Below, in pieces: positions 18,404 to 27,154 of a stretch of 64,000 bases of DNA. Position 1 is the stretch's first letter. Every line of letters starts with the position of its first letter. The position numbers were made by a program, and so were the translations under genes. Origin of the DNA: Pollutiaquabacter aromativorans (GTDB taxonomy: Bacteria > Bacteroidota > Bacteroidia > AKYH767-A > 2013-40CM-41-45); the NCBI GenBank assembly GCA_049177215.1, contig CP185379.1, positions 682,001-746,000 of the forward strand, read 5' to 3'. A model generated the notes under the pieces. The model did not search any database, was not told where the DNA came from, and was given only the letters and a program-made list of their open reading frames with translations.

Positions 18404-18434
18404 GACGGCCGAATCCAGTGCGGATCCGGCCGTC
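18404..18434 (-). terminator. Rho-independent terminator for the small Ala/Lys-rich gene
   Basis: GACGGCCG at 18404-18411 pairs with CGGCCGTC at 18427-18434, with the inner AATCC/GGATC extending the stem. Read on the minus strand the hairpin is followed by TTTATTA, giving a U-rich tail for the gene ending at 18453. On the plus strand it lies just after nudK but lacks a T-tract. Confidence 0.65.
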
Positions 18435-18452
18435 AACCATCCATTCAAACCA

Positions 18453-18734
18453 TTACTTCTTTTCCATTCCTGCCGGCTTCGCCTCGCCGGCAGCTTTGGA
18501 CTTCGGAGCCGGCTTCGCAACCACATGTTGCATATGCCTGGCTTCCTTCGTCTCCTGTTTCGCGTCCTTGGCATCGTGCTTCGCCGCTTTCATGTCATGA
18601 TTGGCTTCTTTGGCGGCCGGAGCCGTGGCCGCTTTCGCCTGAACAGCTTGTGTCGCGGGTTTCGGCGCGGGAGATTGGGCCATGACAGCGGCGCTCGTAA
18701 AGAGGACGGCCGCTGCTACCATTACTTTTTTCAT
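18453..18734 (-). CDS. Small secreted Ala/Lys-rich protein, function unknown
   Basis: A 93-residue protein. The signal peptide MKKVMVAAAVLFTSAAVMAQ is clear, which is why I start at the ATG at 18734 and not nine codons upstream. The mature part of about 73 residues is low-complexity: Ala/Pro/Gln/Lys, then a helical stretch with repeated AKxDAK/EAK steps (MKAAKHDAKDAKQETKEARH), then a Lys/Pro/Ala tail. It has a predicted high positive charge and is probably periplasmic. Similar Lys/Ala-rich small exported proteins occur widely but no function is established. A terminator follows the gene. Confidence 0.6.
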   Translation of the reverse strand: MKKVMVAAAVLFTSAAVMAQSPAPKPATQAVQAKAATAPAAKEANHDMKAAKHDAKDAKQETKEARHMQHVVAKPAPKSKAAGEAKPAGMEKK

Positions 18735-19023
18735 GTTTGTTTGGATTGCAGTGACGGGCACCCGGCTGCCCTTGCTTGTTAACGGGATCCGAATCGTTCG
18801 GACGGGTCAAAAGTGTCGTCTGATAAATGAGCCCTGCCTGAATAATGGCTGAATCTGAGATGAAGTCCCGGATTTGAGGGCCAGGCTTACGACCCTCGAT
18901 CCGGTGTTCCGCGTATTTTCCCGAAATTCAATCCATATTTTTTTAGTTGCTGTCAACCATTTGACCACCGCCTGCGTGTTATCCTATGAAGGCCCTTCGA
19001 TCTCAACCTTGAACAACCATCCC
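18735..19023. other. Divergent intergenic region, no feature recognised
   Basis: This 289-bp region separates the minus-strand small protein gene from the PKD-repeat cargo gene. The reading frame of the cargo stays open back to 18874, but that extension has no signal-peptide character and no ATG as convincing as 19024. I find no exact TAnnTTTG element and no hairpin of note. Confidence 0.5.
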
Positions 19024-21618
19024 ATGAAAAGATATCTCCTCGTATTCCTCCTCTGGTTGCTAAGCACGGTCGCCGGCGCCCAGAATTGCCTGTTCGCGCC
19101 AGTAGATAACGGCAACGGTCTTTATACTTTCAACCCTGACCCGATAACGCTCGGAATGGGTTACCGGCATACCTGGGACTTCGGTGACGGTACCAATTCC
19201 GTAGATCCGATACCGGTTCATTTATTTACGGCCGGCACGTTTAACGTTTGTCATGAAGTATTCGACTCGACAGGCCAGCAGTTGTGTATTTACTGCGGCC
19301 CGCTATCCGTGGCGCCGACACCTTGCTCGTTCACAGCACAACAGGATTGGATCCAGCCGCAGACGATCAACTTCGAACTCCTGAATGCTTCTTCCGGTCA
19401 GGTCGCGACCTGGGATTTCGGTGACGGTACTTCGGGATACGGCCTTATAGCTCAACATACCTATACGGATTCAGGTACATATACCCCTTGTGTTAGTCTG
19501 TACGATTCATTGACAGGTGTACTCATTTGCAACTCCTGCCAGACGATCCAGGTATTCCCGAGTCCGGTCACCTGCGGCTTCATGTGGTATCCGGACCTTA
19601 CTGATCCCTTGACCCTGCACTTTGTGACCAACCCGCCTCCCGGAACCCATGTAGAATGGGATTTTGGAAACGGTATGGTTGGATCCGGTCCCATGGTTGC
19701 TCAATCCTATTTCCCGGCCGGCAGCTACCTGGTTTGTGTTCAATACACTGATTCGATCACAGGAACCCAAACTTGCACGGCCTGTATGCCGGTCTCGGTC
19801 GTTCCCGTTACTTCTTCCTGCTCTTATTCGGCGATTCAGGATCCGTTCACCAGCGGCGCGTTCCAGTTCTTCGCTACGGCAGATTCGGGTTCCACCATCC
19901 AGTGGGATTTCGGCGATGGTATGCAGGACAGCGGTTCTCAGGTGAATCACGTCTTCTCGTTCGCGGGTCAGTTCAATGTCTGCATGACTGCGGTCAACCC
20001 GATGGGAACGGTCTGCACATATTGTGATACGATCGTTGTTCAGCAAACAGGCGGTGGTTGCAGCTATACTTACCTCGTCGACTCCGCCAATACATTCAAC
20101 TACACGTTTGCTTATTCCACCACGGCGCCAGCTACTACCGTGCATTGGGACTTTGGCGACGGAACGACGGATACCGGGGCAATCGTGCTGCATACGTTCC
20201 CGGCCAGCGGGTTCTACAGTGTATGCGCGGTTGAAGCCGATTCACTCTCGCTGCCCGTATGTCAGGCATGCATGCTCGTTCCGGTCGTGTCCAACAGTGC
20301 TACTTGTAATATCAGTTTCTTTCAGGACAGCCTGAACGATGCACTGGTATATTTTACCTGCAATGTATCATCACCAACGAGTATCGTTACCTGGAATTTC
20401 GGCGACGGTTCTGCCGGTTCCGGAGCTTTGGCAACACATGTATACCTGGCGCCCGGAACGTATACGGTGACGGTCAGCGAGATCGATTCCGCGACCGGAT
20501 TACCCTTGTGCAGCAGCACGACCGCGGTTACCGTGATCGGGACCGGCTTCCGCTGCACCTTCGTTGCCGACCCCGACCCGTTGCAACCTAACCAGATCCA
20601 GTTCACGGGGATTCCTTCCTCCCTGATCTCGGTATTGAACTGGGATTGTGGTGACGGTGCCACCGGTTTCGGAAATCCTGTCAACCACACGTATACTGCA
20701 CCCGGTGCTTATACCGTATGTATGAATGAAACCGATCTGCAGGGTAATGTCTTGTGTAGTTGGTGCATGACGGTGTCGGTTACCACCGGACATTTCCCTG
20801 CCTGCAACGCATTTTACACGTCAAGCACCTTGGGCCTGGATGCTTACTTCATCGACCTGTCGGCTGGAACATCCCCGGCGACGAACTATCTCTGGGATTT
20901 CGGTGACGGCACTTCTTCCACGACGCGATTCCCACAGCATGCCTACACAGCACCCGGTCTGTACAATGCCTGTCTGACCATCACCGACACCGCCTGCAGC
21001 TCGCAGTTTTGCAGCCAGATCCGGGTCGATACAGCCATCGTGTTCCCGACTACCTGTCAGGCATACTACGTGATCCTGCAAATGGCCCCCTACCAGGTCG
21101 CGGTGGTCAACCTGAGCAGCGGAGTGAATCTGGGCTTCAACTGGGACTTCGGAGACGGTACATTCTCTACCGATCCCTACCCGTCCCATCTCTATAATGC
21201 CGTCGGCGACTACCCCCTCTGTCTTACCGTCACCGAGCCGGGGACTGGCTGTACCAGTACCTATTGCGATACGCTTTCTGTCGATTCACTTGGAAACGTA
21301 TTCCGCGGTATGTCGGGTTTCATGCTGAATATCATGTCACCGGCCAGCCTGACGGCAGTACCTGATATGACCGCTTCACCATCGTTCGCGGTTTACCCGA
21401 ATCCGTTTAATGCGGCATGTACGCTACAACGTGCCTCATCGGCGAAAGGTGAAGCGGTCGTGCGGGTACTCGATCTTCGTGGCGCAGTCCTCTTCACGGA
21501 GCGCTTTAGCACCGGTGAAGTACGAGTGCCGGCGGATCAATGGTCGCCCGGTATTTACCTGATCGAACTGACCGAAGGAGATGGTTATCGCTCTTTCCGG
21601 AAGGTCATCAAAGAATAG
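19024..21618 (+). CDS. T9SS-secreted PKD-repeat protein with cysteine-patterned repeats
   Basis: An 864-residue protein. The signal peptide MKRYLLVFLLWLLSTVAGAQ fixes the start at 19024. Nine PKD-type repeats follow, each marked by a W-D/N-F/C-G-D/N-G core (WDFGDGTNS, WDFGDGTSG, WDFGNGMVG, WDFGDGMQD, WDFGDGTTD, WNFGDGSAG, WDCGDGATG, WDFGDGTSS, WDFGDGTFS). Nearly every repeat has a Cys at its first strand, another in the xVCxxx strand and a CxxC-like pair near its end (CIYCGPLSV, CNSCQTIQV, CTACMPVSV, CTYCDTIVV). The C-terminus (FAVYPNPFNAACTLQR to SPGIYLIELTEGDGY) is a T9SS sorting domain. Probably a surface adhesin or scaffold; the function is not known. Confidence 0.88.
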   Translation: MKRYLLVFLLWLLSTVAGAQNCLFAPVDNGNGLYTFNPDPITLGMGYRHTWDFGDGTNSVDPIPVHLFTAGTFNVCHEVFDSTGQQLCIYCGPLSVAPTPCSFTAQQDWIQPQTINFELLNASSGQVATWDFGDGTSGYGLIAQHTYTDSGTYTPCVSLYDSLTGVLICNSCQTIQVFPSPVTCGFMWYPDLTDPLTLHFVTNPPPGTHVEWDFGNGMVGSGPMVAQSYFPAGSYLVCVQYTDSITGTQTCTACMPVSVVPVTSSCSYSAIQDPFTSGAFQFFATADSGSTIQWDFGDGMQDSGSQVNHVFSFAGQFNVCMTAVNPMGTVCTYCDTIVVQQTGGGCSYTYLVDSANTFNYTFAYSTTAPATTVHWDFGDGTTDTGAIVLHTFPASGFYSVCAVEADSLSLPVCQACMLVPVVSNSATCNISFFQDSLNDALVYFTCNVSSPTSIVTWNFGDGSAGSGALATHVYLAPGTYTVTVSEIDSATGLPLCSSTTAVTVIGTGFRCTFVADPDPLQPNQIQFTGIPSSLISVLNWDCGDGATGFGNPVNHTYTAPGAYTVCMNETDLQGNVLCSWCMTVSVTTGHFPACNAFYTSSTLGLDAYFIDLSAGTSPATNYLWDFGDGTSSTTRFPQHAYTAPGLYNACLTITDTACSSQFCSQIRVDTAIVFPTTCQAYYVILQMAPYQVAVVNLSSGVNLGFNWDFGDGTFSTDPYPSHLYNAVGDYPLCLTVTEPGTGCTSTYCDTLSVDSLGNVFRGMSGFMLNIMSPASLTAVPDMTASPSFAVYPNPFNAACTLQRASSAKGEAVVRVLDLRGAVLFTERFSTGEVRVPADQWSPGIYLIELTEGDGYRSFRKVIKE

Positions 21619-21644
21619 TTCCTGTTTCGGTTTTTTGATGCTTC

Positions 21645-21670
21645 AGGGCGGAGGAGAAATCCTCCGTCCT
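21645..21670. terminator. GAAA-loop hairpin after the PKD cargo gene
   Basis: AGGGCGGAGGA at 21645-21655 pairs with TCCTCCGTCCT at 21660-21670 (one G-T pair) around a GAAA tetraloop. It lies 26 bp after the cargo stop and 13 bp before the sigma-factor ATG. The tail is only GTTGTTG, so it could be a terminator or a structured leader of the sigma-factor mRNA. Confidence 0.5.
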
Positions 21671-21683
21671 GTTGTTGCAAACG

Positions 21684-22274
21684 ATGAAACCTGCCACTGA
21701 ACTGCTGGAACGCTGTAAGCGGGACGACCGGAGAGCGCATTATGAGCTCTACCGGATCTGTTTTCCTTTCCTGGTGTCCGTGTGTCGGCGGTATTATGTG
21801 AACCGGGAGGATACTGAAGCGGCCATCAACCAGATCTTCCTCAAAACGATCATCAACCTGGATCGCTACCTGAAAAGAGCGGAGAACCTGCCGTTTGAAC
21901 TCTGGCTGCGAAAGATCGCGGTCAACTTCGTGGTGGACGAGTTTCGAAAGAACAAGCAGTATCGCGAGCACTTCGACCTGCGCGAGATTCACGAAGCCGA
22001 AGCCGACCACCCGACCGTCGAGCCTCACCTCGAGGCAGAGCAACTGGAGGCCATTCGGAGCGCTTTGCAGCAGTTATCCGATATGAACCGGACGGTTTTC
22101 AACCTGCACGTGGTCGATGGTTATAAACACGAGGAGATCGCGGCGATGCTCAACATCACGACAGGAACTTCCAAGGCGCACTTGCATCGCGCAAAAAAAC
22201 GCTTGCGCGAATTGATAGACCCTGAACAAGTCGGCTGGCAACAACCGAACGTCAACAAAGCACTCTTGCCATGA
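21684..22274 (+). CDS. ECF-type RNA polymerase sigma factor
   Basis: A 196-residue sigma-70 family protein of the extracytoplasmic-function type. Region 2 is seen at about 25-95 (YELYRICFPFLVSVCRRYY, DTEAAINQIFLKTI, WLRKIAVNFVVDEFRKNKQ). Region 4 with its helix-turn-helix is at about 120-180 (LSDMNRTVFNLHVVDGYKHEE, then IAAMLNITTGTSKAHLHRAK). I start at the ATG at 21684; a TTG four codons upstream is also in frame. It overlaps the next gene by 4 bp (ATGA), so that membrane protein is likely to be its regulator or at least coupled in translation. Confidence 0.88.
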   Translation: MKPATELLERCKRDDRRAHYELYRICFPFLVSVCRRYYVNREDTEAAINQIFLKTIINLDRYLKRAENLPFELWLRKIAVNFVVDEFRKNKQYREHFDLREIHEAEADHPTVEPHLEAEQLEAIRSALQQLSDMNRTVFNLHVVDGYKHEEIAAMLNITTGTSKAHLHRAKKRLRELIDPEQVGWQQPNVNKALLP

Positions 22275-23707
22275 AAGACGAGAGAGAAGATTTCAACCTG
22301 GATCCCGAAGCATCCTGGGGAAAGGCCGAGCAATTGCTCGACCGGCACTTCCGCAGGAAACGGTGGGGAATGGTGCTGCTCATCCTGCTGATCGCAGGCG
22401 TTACGACGCTGGTGACCATCCAACTACTGGAACCGCAACAATCCATTTGGCAGACCGGCCGGGTTGCGCAACAGCCGGTGGCCTCGACCACTATGTCTTC
22501 CGGTGTATCGGAAAGCAACACCAAACCCTCGATCAATGCCTTATCGGCGGAAGTTCAAGTCAGGCAACCGGCTGCAGACCCTTTAACGACCATAGTACCG
22601 CCTTCCCCTTCGGCCACGATCGCGGAAACGCGTCCAGGCATCGCACTATCAAAACGATCCAAGTCTGTTGGGGCCATCATCCTATCGGGTGTTGAAACAA
22701 ATAGATCCGATGTAAAGCCTGTAATAAGCGAACAAGCGGCAGATCCTACGATCAATTCGACGGCAGGTGGTTATTCCGGAATGGAGACGGAGTCAGGCGT
22801 TGCTACAGCGTTTTGGACGCCACGAGGCGAACCCATGGCCCTTTTACCCAACCATCAACGGGCATTGTATGCTTCTGGTCAGCCGCTCTTGCAAGAACGG
22901 CAACTGGTTACCCGGAAGCCGAAGCAGGAGTTTTCCTGGCACCTCACGGCCACCACAGGCGCTTTCCAGGTATTCAAGAACGTCGAGTCGGATTGGAAGT
23001 CTTGGGATGACATTCGAAACAAGCGGGAACAGGAGATCGTCACAGGACAAGTTGGAGTAGCGGTTGGAGTTGGGAAACGATCCTGGGATGCTACCATCGG
23101 CGTCGAGTTGACGCAATACGGTGAGCGGAACGAGTATGTGCCACGCAGTTATCAGGACCAATATATCGATGACAGCTACTGGCAAGCCTATACGTATTGG
23201 TCGGTGGATACGGACACCGCCTACATCATGGGCAATCCGTGGATGATGAACACGGATGTACAAATGACCGACAGCAACTGGGTGGCCTCCTATGATACGG
23301 TGAATCAGCTTTCCTATGACCCTTCCATTGATGCAGCCCGTACCAGGACGAGCATCCGGTATATCGAATTCCCTCTTGATTTTACCTGGCGGCTTTTCAG
23401 CAACCGATGGGGATTCGGTATAACTGCCGGTTTTGCACCTGCATGGTTGTCCTCCTCCCGCGGCCGTTACATTTCGCGCTCGCTGCGTGGTTCGGAGTCC
23501 ATGCAGGAGCTTGGTGAACTTCGTCAGTTCCTGCTCAATGCCCGTTTTGGGCTTGAGGCAGAATATCGGATGCATCCGAACGTTACCCTGCTGGTCCGTC
23601 CACAGTACCGGCAGCAATTCGGGTCGGTATTCAAGGAGGGATCCGGCATTTCCCAGCGATATCAGGCTGCCGGTGTGCAGGCAGGAGTTCGTTACCGTTT
23701 TCGTTAG
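22271..23707 (+). CDS. Membrane protein with cytosolic N-terminus, one TM helix and barrel-like C-terminal domain (possible anti-sigma partner)
   Basis: A 478-residue protein. Residues 1-32 are charged and cytosolic-looking (EREDFNLDPEASWGKAEQLL), and residues about 33-53 form one TM helix (MVLLILLIAGVTTLVTIQLL). A Ser/Thr/Pro/Gln-rich linker runs to about 215. The C-terminal 260 residues have alternating strands and end in an aromatic-basic strand (AGVQAGVRYRFR) like Bacteroidota outer-membrane barrels of the PorT type. Together with the overlapping ECF sigma gene this suggests an anti-sigma or envelope-sensing role, which is inference. A helix in one membrane plus a barrel that normally sits in the other is topologically odd. 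A terminator follows at 23727-23767. Confidence 0.65.
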   Translation: MKDEREDFNLDPEASWGKAEQLLDRHFRRKRWGMVLLILLIAGVTTLVTIQLLEPQQSIWQTGRVAQQPVASTTMSSGVSESNTKPSINALSAEVQVRQPAADPLTTIVPPSPSATIAETRPGIALSKRSKSVGAIILSGVETNRSDVKPVISEQAADPTINSTAGGYSGMETESGVATAFWTPRGEPMALLPNHQRALYASGQPLLQERQLVTRKPKQEFSWHLTATTGAFQVFKNVESDWKSWDDIRNKREQEIVTGQVGVAVGVGKRSWDATIGVELTQYGERNEYVPRSYQDQYIDDSYWQAYTYWSVDTDTAYIMGNPWMMNTDVQMTDSNWVASYDTVNQLSYDPSIDAARTRTSIRYIEFPLDFTWRLFSNRWGFGITAGFAPAWLSSSRGRYISRSLRGSESMQELGELRQFLLNARFGLEAEYRMHPNVTLLVRPQYRQQFGSVFKEGSGISQRYQAAGVQAGVRYRFR

Positions 23708-23726
23708 TGTGTTTTAGGTGTGTGTA

Positions 23727-23767
23727 GAAGTGGGGGGCTCCGTATGGGGGCTCCCGCTTCATTTTTT
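23727..23767 (+). terminator. Rho-independent terminator after the sigma-factor/membrane-protein operon
   Basis: GAAGTGGG (23727-23734) pairs with CCCGCTTC (23753-23760), with further G-C and G-T pairs inside (CTCC with GGGG), and is followed by ATTTTTT. It lies 20 bp after the stop of the upstream gene. The rest of the gap to the thiolase gene shows nothing I recognise. Confidence 0.7.
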
Positions 23768-23907
23768 CAACGAATTGCCGATTCTGCTGTGTAATGTTTT
23801 GTGGAATTCAATGAAAACTTAGCAGGTCCTGTACTTAAATTTACTATCCTGAAAATGATGCCCGGCTGACCGGTCGGATCTTTCATCATTTCAAATCATT
23901 GTCGACT

Positions 23908-25086
23908 ATGGAAGCTTACATCATCGCCGCTTATCGATCCGCCGTTGGGAAGGCGCCCAGGGGTAAATTCAGAACCATGCGTCCCGACGACCTGGGCGTA
24001 GCCATCTTGCGTCATCTGGTTGCGTCGGTTCCGCAATTGGATAAGGAACTGATCGAGGATGTGATCGTCGGCAACGCAACACCGGAGGCCGAGCAGGGTT
24101 TGAACATGGGTCGTATGATTTCCCTGATGGGACTCGACACCGTCAAGGTGCCGGGCATGACCGTCAATCGCTATTGCGCTTCGGGTTTGGAAACCATTGC
24201 CATCGCAGCTGCCAAGATCAAGGCCGGGCTGGCAGATTGCATCGTGGCCGGTGGAGTGGAGTGTATGTCCCCGATTCCCTTCGGAGGCTGGAAGATCGTG
24301 CCCAACTACAAGTATGTACAGTCGAACCCCGATTACTATTGGGGTATGGGCCTTACGGCCGAAGCGGTCGCGCGTGATTTCAAGGTGTCGAGAGAAGACC
24401 AGGACCTTTTCGGCTTTGAGTCGAACAGGAAAGCCGTGGCAGCCATCAAGGAGGGCCGGTTCAAGGATGACATTGTTCCGGTAACCGTGGAAGAGACCTA
24501 CCTCGATGAAAATGAAAAGCGAAAGACCCGGAGTTTTGTCGTCGACACCGACGAAGGACCGCGGGCCGATGCGGACGTTTCCAAGATGGCACAATTGAAG
24601 CCGGTGTTTGATGCAAAAGGAACCGTAACAGCCGGCAATTCCTCCCAGACCAGCGACGGTGCTGCCTTCGTGCTCGTGGTCAGCGAGCGGATGCTGAAAC
24701 AACTGGGGGTTCTGCCCATCGCGCGTTTTGTCAGCTACGCAGTCTCGGGCGTCGAACCGCGTGTCATGGGCATTGGACCGGTGGAAGCCATCCCTTCCGT
24801 ACTCCGGAAAAGCGGATTGAAGCAATCGGACATTGACCTCATTGAACTCAACGAAGCTTTCGCCTCGCAATCCCTGGCGGTAATGCGGACTCTGGATCTG
24901 GATCCGGCAAAGGTCAATGTAAACGGCGGAGCTATCGCGCTGGGACATCCGCTGGGCTGTACCGGTTCGAAACTCACCGTCCAGGTCTTGAATGAGCTCA
25001 GGCGCAGGAAACAACGCTATGGCATGGTTACCATGTGTGTCGGGACCGGTCAGGGTGCTGCTGGGATTTTCGAGTTGCTCAACTGA
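23908..25086 (+). CDS. fadA: Acetyl-CoA acyltransferase (3-ketoacyl-CoA thiolase)
   Basis: A 392-residue thiolase carrying out the last step of beta-oxidation, CoA-dependent cleavage of 3-ketoacyl-CoA. The active-site residues are visible: Cys90 in NRYCASGLE, His347 in LGHPLGCTGS and Cys377 in MCVGTGQG, with the typical NEAFASQ motif before. I start at the ATG at 23908 (MEAYIIAAYRS); a TTG three codons upstream is less likely. It lies 135 bp before the acyl-CoA dehydrogenase gene on the same strand and may share its transcript. With the synthetase and dehydrogenase/hydratase genes at 12.8-17 kb it completes the cycle. Confidence 0.93.
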   Translation: MEAYIIAAYRSAVGKAPRGKFRTMRPDDLGVAILRHLVASVPQLDKELIEDVIVGNATPEAEQGLNMGRMISLMGLDTVKVPGMTVNRYCASGLETIAIAAAKIKAGLADCIVAGGVECMSPIPFGGWKIVPNYKYVQSNPDYYWGMGLTAEAVARDFKVSREDQDLFGFESNRKAVAAIKEGRFKDDIVPVTVEETYLDENEKRKTRSFVVDTDEGPRADADVSKMAQLKPVFDAKGTVTAGNSSQTSDGAAFVLVVSERMLKQLGVLPIARFVSYAVSGVEPRVMGIGPVEAIPSVLRKSGLKQSDIDLIELNEAFASQSLAVMRTLDLDPAKVNVNGGAIALGHPLGCTGSKLTVQVLNELRRRKQRYGMVTMCVGTGQGAAGIFELLN

Positions 25087-25221
25087 GGCCGGGATGTAAG
25101 AAATACCGCTGTTTTGTTCGGTATTTCGACTATTTACCGGGCTTCACAGCTGCCATCAGCAGAACACTCCGGGAGGTTTATTCGTTAGAACAGAGGACAG
25201 AACAGACTCATTTTTTAAATC

Positions 25222-27012
<1,791 letters not shown>

Positions 27013-27035
27013 ACGAAGTTCTTGTGCGATAAATG

Positions 27036-27060
27036 AAGGGCCCTTTTACGGGCCCTTTTT
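27036..27060 (+). terminator. Rho-independent terminator after acyl-CoA dehydrogenase
   Basis: AAGGGCCC (27036-27043) and GGGCCCTT (27050-27057) form an 8-bp stem with loop TTTTAC, followed by a short T-run. It lies 24 bp after the stop codon. Confidence 0.85.
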
Positions 27061-27128
27061 GTTGATATCCGGTAGAGAATTCATGGAATCTTCCTGATGG
27101 CTTAATGTTCAGGCTCGCAATTAGTTGC

Positions 27129-27136
27129 TAATTTCG
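27129..27136 (+). promoter_or_regulatory. Probable -7 element (TAATTTCG) of the following T9SS cargo gene
   Basis: One mismatch to TAnnTTTG, 18 nt before the GTG start at 27155. A TTC lies 18 nt upstream at about 27108 in place of the -33 TTG. It sits just after the terminator of the preceding operon, where a promoter is expected. Confidence 0.4.
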
Positions 27137-27154
27137 CCCGTATCCGCGTAACGA

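Noticed and set aside
23896..25014. 372-codon open frame on the minus strand
   Set aside because: Antisense to the thiolase gene with intact active-site residues.
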